Source of the DNA: Pogona vitticeps | Lineage: Eukaryota > Chordata > Lepidosauria > Squamata > Agamidae | Reading direction: 5' to 3' | DNA length: 64,000 nt | Assembly (NCBI RefSeq): GCF_051106095.1 | Contig: NC_135783.1 | Coordinates: 60,677,947 to 60,741,946 of the forward strand | Part shown: positions 1 through 10,457 of the stretch, one piece after another | Layout: the number at the start of each line of letters is the position of its first letter | How positions within the stretch are numbered: position 1 is the first letter of the stretch | Position numbers and translations under genes: made by a program | Notes under the pieces: generated by a model | Told to the model about the DNA's origin: nothing | Database searches by the model: none | Seen by the model: only the letters and a program-made list of their open reading frames with translations

Positions 1-1106
1 GGTCCAGGAGTAGCCATCCATAAACACAAAAGAACCTACTCCTAGTTGTGGACTCAGAGACAGAGTGAGACAGGATGTCCCCTGAGAAAGGTTGACCCCA
101 GTTTGCATGCTCTTGGTTTGGGTATAACGAACCAAGTCATGAGAATCCTGGCTCAGATCTCCCATTTCCTTTTCTGAATTAAAAATCCCACATGGCTTCT
201 ATGAAGGGGAAGTGGTCTTCACAGACAGGGTGTTTAAATATTCCTTCCCCCACAATGTCATTTCCTTCATCAAAATCACTCCCTCAACCAAACTGAAGTT
301 AGTTCTGAAAGAGGAAACACTTAGATACTCAAAATGCTTTTCTGTGTTTCTGCGCTCAGACATATATCCCTTCTTGCACTCAAAAGGAAGTCAACAGTTC
401 TCATGTGTACTATTTGTCTGTTTGTTTGTTTACATGGTATCCTCAGCTATTTTTTGTTGATTGGCTGAAGGAAGGCGAGGTTAGGTTGCAAGATTTCGCC
501 CATGTCAACCGATCAAGCAGCCTGAGTCCTCTCTTGAATTGGGTGCACTGGCTTCAGAAATGTGGATTTTTGTTATTATAGGTCACAATAACCAAAACAA
601 CCAGTTCAAGCATTATGAACTATTAAAGTACTTGAAAGACAACTGTATTGTGGGAAACAGAAGAAAGTCAGAAGAATGCCTCCAGAGGTTAGGCCCTTTT
701 TAAGGAGGGCATCTTGTGACCTGCGAGATGTTCTTGGAACAAAAGCCCTAATCAGAACAGCCAGTGGTGAGGAACTGACAACAGTTAACGGAACCACATC
801 TGGAGGACCATTTACTGCTTAAATTTTATACGAACACAAAAATGTCAGGCTAACAACACAGGAGGGTTTTTATCTTTTACAGCAGAAGCCTCAGCCCTAA
901 ATAACTGAGGCCGTAGTTATTTCCACTACATACAGCAATATGCCCACTTGCAGCATATGATGTCATCATGTACATTTATTTTTCCTCAGTTGCCCCCTTT
1001 TTCTCCATGGCTCTTCTTGAGTCTCCCACACTGGAAACTGGGTCCCTGAAGCAGAGTCGCAGGTTGCAACCACTGCGACTGCCTTCCTTCTATTTGATCA
1101 ACCTCA
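1..1106. other. Intergenic DNA, left edge, nothing recognised
   Basis: I see no gene or clearly assignable repeat here. The short open frames have low-complexity or unfamiliar translations and no splice-site context. Distal parts of DISC1 could lie to the left of the window. Confidence 0.5.
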
Positions 1107-1114
1107 GTCTAAAC

Positions 1115-1250
1115 CAGTGTTTCCCAGCCTTGGGTCCACAGATGTTGTTGGACTACAACTCCCAGAAATCCTGGCCAGCACAGCTAATGATGAAGGCTTC
1201 TGGGAGCTGCAGTTCAAGAACATCTGGGGACCCAAGGTTGGAAACCACTG
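1115..1250. mobile_element. hAT-type palindromic MITE (CAGTG...CACTG family)
   Basis: This short element has inverted ends (CAGTGTTTCCCAGCCTTGG at the left, a matching CCAAGGTTGGAAACCACTG at the right) and a palindromic interior built on ACTACAACTCCCAGAA and its complement. The flanks GTCTAAAC and GTCTAGAA agree at 6 of 8 bases, as expected for an aged 8-bp hAT target-site duplication. Related copies lie at 25862, 30850 and 48613. It has no coding capacity and would have depended on a transposase supplied in trans. Confidence 0.75.
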
Positions 1251-1629
1251 GTCTAGAACAAGGGTAAGAAAACTGGCTTCCTAGGACTTCAACTCCCCGA
1301 AGCACCAAGGCAGCCGTGAGCATTGAGAAAACTCCGGGACCTGCCAGACGTCCTGCGTCTAGCAGAGAGTCTTGGAGGAAAAACCCGGAGGGGAGTCAGG
1401 AAACTTCACGGCGGCGGCGAAAACACTGCTTGATGGCTCCCTCGCCTCTTTCGGGACGAAGCGAGAAGGGAGGGAAGGAGGGGCGCCGCTGGTCGCTGCC
1501 GGGGCTGGACGAGAAAGCGAGGCAGCGCTTGGTTCCCCTCACCACCCGAGCCCGCCTGTATTTTCCCGCCCACGGAGGGCTCCCGGGTGTGCGGTCCCCG
1601 CGCCCCCTCCAGACGCCTCGAAGCCTCAC

Positions 1630-1717
1630 CTGGCTGCTGCAGCTCCTGCCGGCCCGAGCCGTGGGGGCTGCGTGGGGGCCGCGACTCGGGCTCTCCCACG
1701 GCTCCGTCGCTCCACAT
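1630..1717 (-). CDS. Possible first coding exon of DISC1 (minus strand)
   Basis: Within the CpG island, a minus-strand ATG at 1717 opens a 29-codon frame (MWSDGAVGEPESRPPRSPHG...) that ends at a good donor, CCAG followed by GTGAGG, at 1630. It leaves splice phase 1. A short, Gly/Pro/Arg-rich first exon joined in phase 1 to a large second exon would be compatible with DISC1, whose N terminus is poorly conserved. I cannot show residue-level homology, and the next exon would lie outside the window. It may instead be 5' untranslated sequence of the same transcript, or chance. Confidence 0.3.
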
Positions 1718-1916
1718 CCTCCCCGCCGGCGGCCTCCCCACTCTCTCGGCCGCAGCTCCTTCCCCGCCCCCAGCCCGGGGCTCGCCTCCGCCGGAGAGTC
1801 AGCGGGTGGACCCAAACGTGGAGGCCGCCCAGGCCGTCGCCGCCGGGCTGGCGACGACTGAGGGGACCTCGCTGGGGGTCGCATCCGTTCCCCGGACTGG
1901 ACGCTTTCGCCTTTTC

Positions 1917-1920
<4 letters not shown>

Positions 1921-1949
<29 letters not shown>
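1921..1949. repeat. (TC)n microsatellite
   Basis: A run of about 14 TC dinucleotides at the edge of the CpG island. Confidence 0.9.
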
Positions 1950-1951
<2 letters not shown>

Positions 1952-2109
1952 GCCCGGCCTCCAGTATCTTTAGTGATGCAAGACCATTCAGGAGCATTTC
2001 CTTTCGCGAAGTTTTTCTGCCAAAGGGGACTCCACCTGTTGAGTTCTTGCCTTCCCTCTCACTCCTAAAAGCAGAAGGGACACAGGACCTGTCTCAGCCT
2101 TGAAATGTG

Positions 2110-3257
2110 ACAATGCGACACTCCCGCCCTTGACATTCTTCGGCCTCCACCTCCCGCATACTGTATTCAAACAGAGTGCAGAAGCCTCCCCAGAACTGGG
2201 AGTTAAAGCAGACTGAAAGTCGAGAGCTTGTGCTCAACCTTAGAATCCCTTCGGGCAACTTGGACACCATCATGTCATTTGCAGAACTAAACTGAGCGCC
2301 TGAACATGAGAAGAATAAAGGACATGGACCTGCAGATCTCAGGAGATGGCTGTCATGTAGAACCACATCCCAGATTCCTAGCTTTTTTAAAAAAATACAC
2401 CACAGAGAAAAATAACCAATTTCTATTAGGGACACTGAGACATACTGTACTCTGAATGACCTGATTATTTGAAAAGAGAGAAGCCCACCCAGAAGCTCTT
2501 AATTCTCAGCCTACAGTGCTGCTTGCTGTGAGCATCAAGAAAGTTTGGTGCTGACGTTGAAAATAGCTTAGATCAATACCCAGTGCCTCAAATGTATTAA
2601 AAGGATACCCCCAAAAAGGAAGAATTGATTGTAACAATATGGAATTAAATATAAAAATGTCATCATTTTATATATAACATTTTACAATTTGTACACATAT
2701 GTTTTAAAGAGAAAAATGGGACTCTGTGGATCATTTACTCCAGTTCATTTCTGCTGTAATCAATATGAATTTGTAGTTGTGGAGCTGCTTTCTCCATGTT
2801 TCTAAAATGGTTGTCATATTTTCAAACTCCCCACACCCAATCTATGCTGCAGCAACAATGCCCATGTTTTTCTAAATTACTAGGCCTGTGGTCTTGCTAA
2901 AGGAAAAAGCTACTGCCTTAGTGTAGAGCCCACATAATTTAGTGATAATCCTATTCAGTCCCAGCAATAAAGTAAAAACTAAAGTAAAAAGTGCAGTAAG
3001 AGCCTATGAACTCCACAGCTGCTCCTACAGAGCTTCTGGCAACTCTCTTGCCAGCCACTAATCATAGTGGAAACTCACTGATGACACTATGCATAGAAAG
3101 CACCAGTCAACATTCAGTGATGGCCAGGGTTCCTTGACATCACAGAATCCAATCCACAAAGGTGTTCCCAGGAAGAGTCAGGATATCACCACAGCTGGAA
3201 CAACCAATATACCAAACAAGAGCACCATAAAAATAAGCTAGTATATTATAATTACAT
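2110..3257. other. Intergenic DNA, nothing recognised
   Basis: AT-rich DNA without plausible exons, RNA genes or repeats that I can name. Confidence 0.5.
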
Positions 3258-3425
3258 GCCCAGTGTGGTGTAGTGGATAAAGTAACATCCTAGAACTCAG
3301 GAGGCATGGGTTCAAATCCCAGCTCAGGCATAAAAACTCTTTGGTGCTGTAGAACTGGTAAAATCACTCCTTAAATATCTCACCTTGAAAGTCATAGTAG
3401 GGTCAGTACAAGTTAGTTCTGACTT
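3258..3425 (+). mobile_element. tRNA-derived SINE (GTGGTGTAGTGG family)
   Basis: It has a tRNA-like head with an A-box-like TGGTGTAGTGGATAAAG and a B box GGTTCAAATCC at normal spacing. A body follows that contains ATATCTCACCTTGAAAGTC and a degraded tail. Copies of the same family lie at 34836 and around 49650/50590. It is clearly a SINE and not a tRNA gene: the acceptor stem does not close, and the body extends well past tRNA length. Confidence 0.7.
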
Positions 3426-3482
3426 ATTTATTTTATTTATTTATTCAAAATATTTTTACCCTACCTTTCTCTTTAAAAGGAC
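3422..3482 (-). mobile_element. LINE 3' end of L2 type, minus strand (short)
   Basis: Read on the minus strand this is a GGTAGGGTAAAAATATTTTG motif followed by AAATAAATAAA repeats, the usual 3' end of a reptile L2-like LINE. Similar tails occur at 10411, 16936, 23271 and 56325. Confidence 0.5.
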
Positions 3483-4299
3483 ACAAAGCGTCTTGACATA
3501 ACATAAAATTTCAGCATTAGCTTTCAGGGCATACATCCACTCCCAACTCTCTGGACTAGGCTTTGAGGGCACCAAGGTGATAATAATAATAATTTATTGT
3601 CATTGTAAGTATATACACAGTATACCCATACAACGTGTTGTGGCACTTTGAAGAAATAACAGATTTATTTCACCACAAACGTCCATGAATTACATTTTCT
3701 CATACAGTATATGTTTCCTTTCTTTTCCTATTCTTGTTTATTTTAACATATGATGAAACAGATTAACATGGCAACCTCTTTGAAAACAAGAACAGAATGG
3801 CCTCTTTGGATTTCAACCACAACTAACTTTTAATTTTTCTGATACTAAGATTTAATATTTTCCTTCCCACTCACAATATCACTATAACAGAGGTCTCATA
3901 GAGTTTTATGAGTTAGAAAATAAATCCCTAGTGGTCCCAGTGCTGAAGTTTGTTTTATACCCTGCCATCCTATGGGGAGAGGGGACAGAGTAATAGTAAC
4001 ATTGTAGCTGGGGATATGAGTATCAAACTTCACCTCTCCATGTAGAGGTCCCATTAAAACTGCTCCCCCAAATCATAGAAAACATTGCTCACTATATAAC
4101 CAAGTCTGACTTTTAGATTTATTTGAATGGGTTTTGCTGTGCATGTAGACTGCCTGAGGTTGGTGTGGGAAGGCACGAAGCCAACAGCACTTGGGAAGTG
4201 CAAGCTGTTCTGTCTTGATCCTCCCCAAGCCCTCCCAGCATTCACACGCGTATTAGAATTGTTCTGCTAGGAAACCAGAAAGCTAGTGTTAGAACACCT

Positions 4300-4386
4300 A
4301 GATTAATAATATAATATAATATAATATAATATAATATAATATAATATAATATAATATAATATAATATAATAATAATAACAACAACA

Positions 4387-4421
<35 letters not shown>

Positions 4422-4468
4422 GAAGAAGAAGAAGAAGAAGAAGAAGAAGAAGAAGAAGAAGAAGAAGA
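4300..4468. repeat. Compound microsatellite (ATAAT)n-(AAC)n-(GAT)n-(GAA)n
   Basis: Four simple repeats sit end to end: about 14 units of ATAAT, a few AAC, about 11 GAT/TGA units and about 16 GAA units. The array abuts the 3' end of a minus-strand SINE at 4469, so it probably grew from that SINE's tail. The minus-strand open frame across it is only a low-complexity run. Confidence 0.9.
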
Positions 4469-4676
4469 CATCCTGCCAAGTCAATTCTGACTCATGGTAA
4501 CCCTTTTTACGGTTTTCCAGATAGAGAATATTCAGAAGTGGTCTACCATTCCCTTCTTCTGGGGGTGCCTTCGGACTGTGCAGCTCCCTCAAGGCCTCAT
4601 AGGCTGACTCGTCTCCCTGGTATCTTCCATTCATGTATGGGTTGTGGATAATGCACCAGTCTCCGCAAGAAATCAC
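4469..4676 (-). mobile_element. SINE fragment, minus strand
   Basis: On the minus strand the sequence ends with AGTCAGAATTGACTTGGCAG next to the microsatellite. This is the same kind of 3' end as the SINE at 7440 (CATAAGTCAGAACTGAATTG). The body contains CCCAGAAGAAGGGAATGGTA. The tRNA-like head is missing or not recognisable. Confidence 0.6.
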
Positions 4677-5512
4677 TTTGATTTTATGTGAAATTATTCC
4701 TGTGACCGCACAAATGAGTCCCTAGAACTTGAGGCAACAAAGGACATGCCCACAAGATGTCACTGTTGAATTGCTTCAATTCTATTACATACAAGCACTT
4801 ACGTGACCTGTGAAAAAAATAGAAAAGGGGGGGGAGTTTCATGAGGCAGTCTGCTCCCACCCTGATACTATATAATCTTGGCATTTCTCCCAAAAAGTAA
4901 TTACTTACACTCTTTGGGTAAAACACTACCTGCAAAATTTACTAGATAGCCATTAAGCTCAAGAATTAAAACTATTCCCCTCATATTTTCAATTGCCCTT
5001 AGAATAGTTTTATAAATACAACCAGTTCTTCATTGGGGATTTGATTTGGCTTGGCTTGGTTGTTTTAATACTAGAAGGGGTTGTATGAATAATCATGTGC
5101 TTTTGCACCACTCCTGTGAGTACACACTTTATTAGTGTCTTTCATGCAGAAACTGATTTTTTTTCCTGAATGTTCAGAAAGGTGCAATGCATCATGTCTC
5201 AAGATTCACCAGCACCCTTGATGACAACCATGTAGTCTGATAAGAGGGTACCCATCATTGGAGCCCAGAGATCCAGAGAGGCTTTGTCCATGCTCCAAAA
5301 TCATTTCTATGGGAGGAGGGGAATGAGGCTAAAATGCAGACAATGCCTGAACAAACGAAAAATTGTTGTGGGTTGCTAGGCCAGCGAAACAGATCCTCTT
5401 GAAATATCAAGGCCAACATCTAAGACACGAGAATGCATCTTTGTCATATTTACATCCTTGTCATCCTTACAGGGTTGCTTCATTCACTTCATTGAGGCTT
5501 TGTTTATTCACA
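4677..5512. other. Intergenic DNA, nothing recognised
   Basis: No plausible exon or named repeat. A G-run and an A-run at about 4815-4840 are the only low-complexity features. Confidence 0.45.
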
Positions 5513-5867
5513 GCTCTGTGAAGGTCCCAGCACAACATTTCCATCAGGTTGAAGTCTGGACTTTGACTGGGCCATTGTAACGCCTTGATTCTTTTATTTT
5601 CAGCCATTCTGTTGTAGATTTGTTGGTGTGCTTGGGATCACTGTCCTGTTGCATGCGCCAATTTTGTCCATGCTTTAGCAGTCAAAGAGATGGCCTCACA
5701 TTTGACTCTAGAGTACTTTGGTTTACAGATTAGTTCATAGTCAACTCAATGACTGTATGGTGCCCAGGTCCTGTGACTGCAAAACAAGCCCAAATCATCA
5801 CCCCACCACTGTGATTGATAATTAGTATGAGATATTTGTGCTGATGTGCTGTTTGGTTTTTGCTAAA
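5513..5867 (-). mobile_element. Tc1-like transposon fragment, minus strand
   Basis: Read on the minus strand this resembles the C-terminal half of a Tc1-type transposase gene: ATGCAACAGGACAGTGATCC, an ACAGAATGGCTGAAAATAAA stretch and TGGCCCAGTCAAAGTCCAGA. These correspond to the QQD(N/S)DPKH and WPxQSPDLNPIE regions of Tc1 DDE transposases. The same segment appears on the plus strand at about 36660-36840. It is truncated and the reading frame is eroded. The Bov-B at 5868 starts immediately to the right, so that LINE may have inserted into it. Confidence 0.7.
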
Positions 5868-6345
5868 CAGAGCTCCCCTTCACAGATTGCTGCCTTGTCA
5901 TGGCAAAGGGGCTTGAGTAATTCAGAGAAGCTATGAGCTATGCCATGCAGGGACACCCAAGACGGACAGGTCATAGTGGAGAGTTCTGACTAAACACAAT
6001 CCACCTGGAGCAGGAATTGGCAAGCCACTCCAGCATCATTGACATGAACAGAAAAAAAAAGGCTATAAGATATGACGCTGGAAGATGGGACCCTCAGGTC
6101 AGAAGGCGTCCAACATGCTACTGAGGAAGAGCAGAGGACAAGTACAAGTAGCTCGAGGGCTAATGAAGTGGTTGGGTCAAAGCTGAAAGGACGCTCAGCT
6201 GCAGAAGCACCTGAAAGTGAAAGGAAAGCCTGATGCTGCAAAGAAAAATACTGCATAGGAACCTGGAATGTAAGATCTATGAATCTTGGTAGGCTGGATG
6301 TGGTCAAACAGGAGATGGCAAGAATAAACATTGACATCCTGGGCG
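5868..6345 (+). mobile_element. Bov-B LINE 5' region, plus strand
   Basis: This is the Bov-B 5' untranslated region: GATTGCTGCCTTGTCATGGC, GACACCCAAGACGGACAGGT and GAGAGTTCTGACTAA are all present. It runs into the first codons of the ORF (TGGAATGTAAGATCTATGAA, then ATTGACATCCTGGG). It matches the minus-strand 5' region at 43400-43812. It stops at 6345 against an inverted Bov-B piece, so the pair forms a large imperfect inverted repeat. Confidence 0.85.
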
Positions 6346-7182
6346 CATGTTAGCAATTTGGTCTCTAGTTCCTCTGCCCCTTCGGAATCCAGCTTGTACT
6401 TCTGGGAGTTCTCGGTCCACATTCTGCTGAAGCCTGCCTTGGAGGATTTTGAGCATAACCTTGCTAGCGTGTGAAATGAGTGCAATTGTACGGTAGTTGG
6501 AGCATTCTTTGGCACTGCCCTTCTTTGGGAATGGGATGTAGACTGATCTTTTCCAGTCCTCTGGCCACTGTTGAGTTTTCCAAACTTGTTGGCGTATTGA
6601 ATGTAGCACCTTAATAGCGTCATCTTTTAAGATTTTAAATAGTTCAACTGAAATGCCATCACCTCCACTGGCCTTGCTGTTAGCCATGCTTTCTAAGGCC
6701 CACTTGACTTCACTCTCTAGGATGTCTGGCTCAAGGTCAGCAACCACATTATCTGGGTTGTCTGGGATATCCAAATATGGTATAATTCCTCTGTGTCTTC
6801 TTTCCAGTATTTTTCTTTACCGCATGGGATGTTCCTTTCATTTCCAGGCACGTCCGCAGCTAAGCGTCCTTTCAGCTTTGGCCGAACCACTCAATTAGCT
6901 CTCGAGCTACTTGTACTTGTCCTCCACTCTTCCTCAGTAGCATGTTGGATGCCTTCCGACCTGAGGCGCTCATCTTCCAGAGCCATACCTTTTAGCCTTT
7001 TGTTTCTGTCCATGGAGTTTTCTTGGCAAAGATACTGGCGTGGCTTGCCAATTCCTGCTCCAGATGGATCGCATTTAGTCAGAACTCTCCACTATGACCT
7101 GTCCGTCTTGGGTGGCCCTGCATGGCATAGCCCATAGCTTCTCTGAATGACTCAAGCCCCTTCGCCGCGACAAGGCAGCAAT
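6346..7182 (-). mobile_element. Bov-B LINE 5' region plus RT segment, minus strand, internally deleted
   Basis: Reading leftward from 7182, the Bov-B 5' untranslated region runs to about 6815. It then jumps to the middle of the ORF, with minus-strand residues DNPDNVVADLEPDILESEVK, the IPFPKKGS motif and RGRGTRDQIANMR of the N-terminal reverse transcriptase region. The endonuclease domain is missing at the jump. The right part (6815-7182) is an inverted copy of 5868-6240. The 3' half of the element is absent here; a plus-strand 3' half occurs at 8579. Confidence 0.85.
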
Positions 7183-7439
7183 CCATGAAAAGGATTGACA
7201 TTTGAGATTGAAGCAAATAATTCTGAGGGCTGCAAGTAGAGCATCTTTGGAAAATATATTTGCAAAATAACATTAACCCTCTATATTGTCCCAGGCACAG
7301 ACAATTCCTGGAAGGATAACTATAATCTGCTGCAGCCAAAAGAACAGTCTTGTGAAATCTTATAGACTTAGCAAGAGGTTTTTGTTTTGTTTTGTTTTGT
7401 TTTTGGCAAAGCTTTTTTGTCGAAAGCTTTTGTGGACTA

Positions 7440-7670
7440 CTGGCTGGATAGCTAAGTGAGTTAGGTACAGTATCTGGCTGCAAAGGCAGGGGTTGGGAAT
7501 TCAGTTCATCGCTGTGCATCCCAGAAAAGCCAGCCTGTGTGACCTTGGGCAAGCTGCACAGTCCCAGCGTGCCCCACAAGACGAGAATGGTAAACTATTT
7601 CTGAATACACTCTACCTAGAAAACCCTGAAAAGGGTCACCATAAGTCAGAACTGAATTGACAGCGCACAG
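7440..7670 (+). mobile_element. tRNA-derived SINE
   Basis: The tRNA-like head holds TGGATAGCTAAGTGAGTTAG (A-box region) and GGGTTGGGAATTCAGTTC (B-box region). The body contains TGTGACCTTGGGCAAGCTGC, and the end CCATAAGTCAGAACTGAATT is typical of this SINE group. It is preceded by a TTTTG repeat at about 7377-7403. Confidence 0.65.
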
Positions 7671-8572
7671 TTGCTATTTTGTGGGCTACAGCCTACTTTT
7701 TCAGGTATGGTGATGCCAAAGAGTTGGGGAGACAGTTGAGGTGGCTAGAAGTAGATCTTCATGTTTACAAACAGTAGCTAGTGAGTATCCTAAAAAAATC
7801 ATACAAGGGCTTATTTTCAGGTTAGGTCTTATTTCTGGGGAAACAGGGTGGGTGGAAATACCTAGTGGTCAGTTATCTGCAATACACTACGTAAAACATA
7901 GTTTTCTCTAACAGAGGCAAAACCTCAGGAAAATGGCACATACCTCCCTTCCAAACTGACCTGCATGTTGTCATGAAATGACAATGTCTCCTTTAATTTG
8001 GCCATTTCTTCCAAGGAAACACAGGTTGCAAAAAGATTAAGTGTATTTGCATGATTGCTGTGGATATTTGGGAAAGTGACATTTATCCGCAAAACAATCA
8101 ATGGCAGGATGCCTGTTTTTTAAGCCTGTAAGCCTGGTGTCAGTCATGTGCTTGGTATTAGGCCAAAAAACAAAGCATCATTAAAACAGATGTTCTGCAA
8201 AGATTGTCTTGCCCTCCGATATAATCTACTGTTTGTAAAGTTCTGTATATGGGAAGTATCTTCCTTTCAAGTACAGCTATTAACATGGAGCGATAGAGTT
8301 CTCTTAATTTAGGAGAGCAAATTTAATGATGCAATCAGCACATTTTATATTAGATCATTATCATGTATGTACACCACCTACTTAATATAGTATTTTCCTT
8401 TTGCAACACTCGAGCAATGGAAGCAGAATAACAGCTCCCTTGCATCATAGTCATAGTCCATATAGGAAGTTATTATCATACCCACAGATATTAATATTGA
8501 AAAAGTGTATACAGAAAATGATAGCTGTTACAGAGTTGCTGCTGGATTCATGATGTATAAAAAGTATATTTA
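7671..8572. other. Intergenic DNA, nothing recognised
   Basis: AT-rich DNA between the SINE and the Bov-B 3' half; no exon or known repeat seen. Confidence 0.45.
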
Positions 8573-8578
8573 AAATGT

Positions 8579-9960
8579 TAAAAGATGACGCTGTTAAGGT
8601 GCTACACTCAATATGCCAGCAAGTTTGGAAAACTCAGCAGTGGCCAAAGGATTGGAAAAGATCAGTCTACATCCCAAACCCAAAGAAAGGCAGTGCCAAA
8701 TAATGCTCCAACTACCGTACAATTGCACTCATTTCACATGCTAGCAAGTTTAAGCTCAAAATCCTACAAGGTAGGCTTCAGCAGTATGTGGATAGAGAAC
8801 TCCCAGAAGTACAAGCTGGATTTCGAAGGGGCAGAGGAACTAGAGACCAAATTGCTAACATGCACTGGATTATGGAAAAAGCCAGAGCGTTTCAGAAAAA
8901 CATCTACTTCTGTTTCATTGACTACACAAAAGCCTTTGACTGTGTGGATCATAGCAAACTACGTCAAATCCTTAAAGAAATGGGAGCGCCTGACCACCTT
9001 ATCTATTTCCTGAGAAATCTATACGTGGGACAGGAAGCAACAGTTAGAACTGGATATGGAACAACTGATTGGTTCAAAATTGGGAAAGGAGTACGACAAG
9101 GCTATATATTCTCCCCCTGCTTATTTAACTTATATGCAGAATACATCATGCGAAAGGCTGGACTGGGGGAATCCCAAGCCGGAATTAAGACAGCTGGAAT
9201 ATCAGCAACCTCAGATATGCAGATAATACCACTCTGATGGCAGAAAGTGAGGAGGAATTAAAGAACCTCTTAATGACGGTGAAAGAGGCCTGAAGCTCAA
9301 CATCAAAAAACAAACAAACAAACAAACAAAACTAAGATCATGGCCACTGGTCCCATCACCTCCTGGCAAATAGAAGGGGAAGATATAGGGGCAGTGACAG
9401 ATTTTACTTTCTTGGGCTCCATGATCACTGCAAATGGTGACAGCAGCCACAAAATTAAAAGACGCCTGCTTCTTGGAAGGAAAGCAATGACAAACCTACA
9501 CAGCATCTTAAAAAGCAGAGACATCACCTTGCCAACAAAGGTCCTCATAGTCAAAGCTATGGTTTTTCCAGTAGTGATATATGGAACTCAGAGCTGTACC
9601 ATAAAGAAGGCTGACCGCCGAAGAATTGATGCTTTTGAATTGTGCTGCTGGAAGAGACTCTTGAGAGTCCCATGGACTGCAACAAGAACAAACCTATCAA
9701 TTCTAAAGGAAATCAATCCTGAGTGCTCACTGGAAGGACAGAGTCTCCAATACTTTGGCCATCTCATGAGAAGACTCCCTGGAAAAGACCCTGATGTTGG
9801 GAAATGGGAAGGCAAGAGGAGAAGGGAACGACAGAGGATGAGAAGGTTGGACAGTATCATCAAAGCTACCAACATGAATTTGACCAAACTCCATGAGGCA
9901 GTGGAATACAGGAGGGTCCATGGGGTCATGAAGAGTCAGACACGACTAAACAACAACAAC
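8579..9960 (+). mobile_element. Bov-B LINE, 5'-truncated 3' half with reverse transcriptase, plus strand
   Basis: The copy starts in the ORF at the LKDDAVKVLHS region and runs through the reverse transcriptase to the Bov-B 3' end (GGGTCATGAAGAGTCAGACA CGAC, then ACAA repeats). Readable segments include RGRGTRDQIANMHW, SKLRQILKEMGAPDHLIY, TDWFKIGKGVRQG and a catalytic box eroded to YADN. Several frameshifts and an (AAAC)n expansion at 9306-9329 break the frame, so it is inactive. The word AAATGT flanks both ends (8573-8578 and 9961-9966) and may be a short target-site duplication. Confidence 0.88.
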
Positions 9961-9966
9961 AAATGT

Positions 9967-10410
9967 CAGAGAGGTGGATGGAGTTTTAGAAACATTCAGT
10001 ACTTTTTCTGCCTCAAGTTGCACAAATAGAACTTGTCTTTTTGTTATTTATGTTATATTTACTTTTCTGTAGTTTGTTTTAATTATCTATAAACCACCCA
10101 AAACAGTGCTTCTACACTAATGGGGAGAGGTATATAAGTCAATGTAATCAATAAAATAATAAACAAACTGCACCTCTATCATTAGCACCAAAAGTCAGCA
10201 TGGTTAGGAAAACAAATACATGATGAGAGAACAGCAACCCTGAAGGTTCCCCCAACCATGGGCTTGCACTGTTCACCACAATACAATAATCAGTATTTTG
10301 TGTGCAGAATTTACAAGTAATTATGCATTGTTGCCACTGCCACTTTCTTCAAAAAGAGCAAGATATTCACACCTGGATGGGAATCTTTTAATCAATGCAC
10401 TTGTTTGTAG
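9967..10410. other. Intergenic DNA, nothing recognised
   Basis: No exon or nameable repeat between the Bov-B 3' end and a short L2-type tail. Confidence 0.45.
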
Positions 10411-10457
10411 ACATGGTCTAGAAGGGCGGGGTATAAATTTAATAAATAAATAAATTT
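10411..10457 (+). mobile_element. L2-type LINE 3' tail
   Basis: ACATGGTCTAGAAGGGCGGG then GTATAAATTTAATAAATAAA. The same sequence recurs almost unchanged at 23271-23325, so the two are copies of one family's 3' end. Confidence 0.6.

Larger units (their letters stand above)
1310..2050. promoter_or_regulatory. CpG island, probable promoter (candidate DISC1 promoter)
   Basis: The base composition switches abruptly to very GC- and CpG-rich DNA with GC-box-like GGGCGG/CCGCCC words, ending at a TC microsatellite. Long open frames on both strands here are a by-product of GC richness. In other vertebrates DISC1 follows TSNAX in the same orientation. TSNAX runs leftward in this window, so a promoter firing leftward from here fits DISC1. 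The island is seen directly; the link to DISC1 is inferred from synteny. Confidence 0.6.

Noticed and set aside
1316-2103. Overlapping long plus-strand frames (181 and 243 residues)
   Set aside because: They are Pro/Arg/Ser-rich frames open on several frames at once in a CpG island, ending across a TC microsatellite, with no domain. They are a composition effect.
3258-3340. Possible tRNA gene
   Set aside because: A and B boxes are present, but the cloverleaf does not close and a SINE body follows; the same holds for the heads at 7440, 27471, 34836 and 50590.
4242-4676. 144-residue minus-strand frame
   Set aside because: Its core is poly-Phe, poly-Ile and Tyr-Ile-Leu repeats read from the compound microsatellite.
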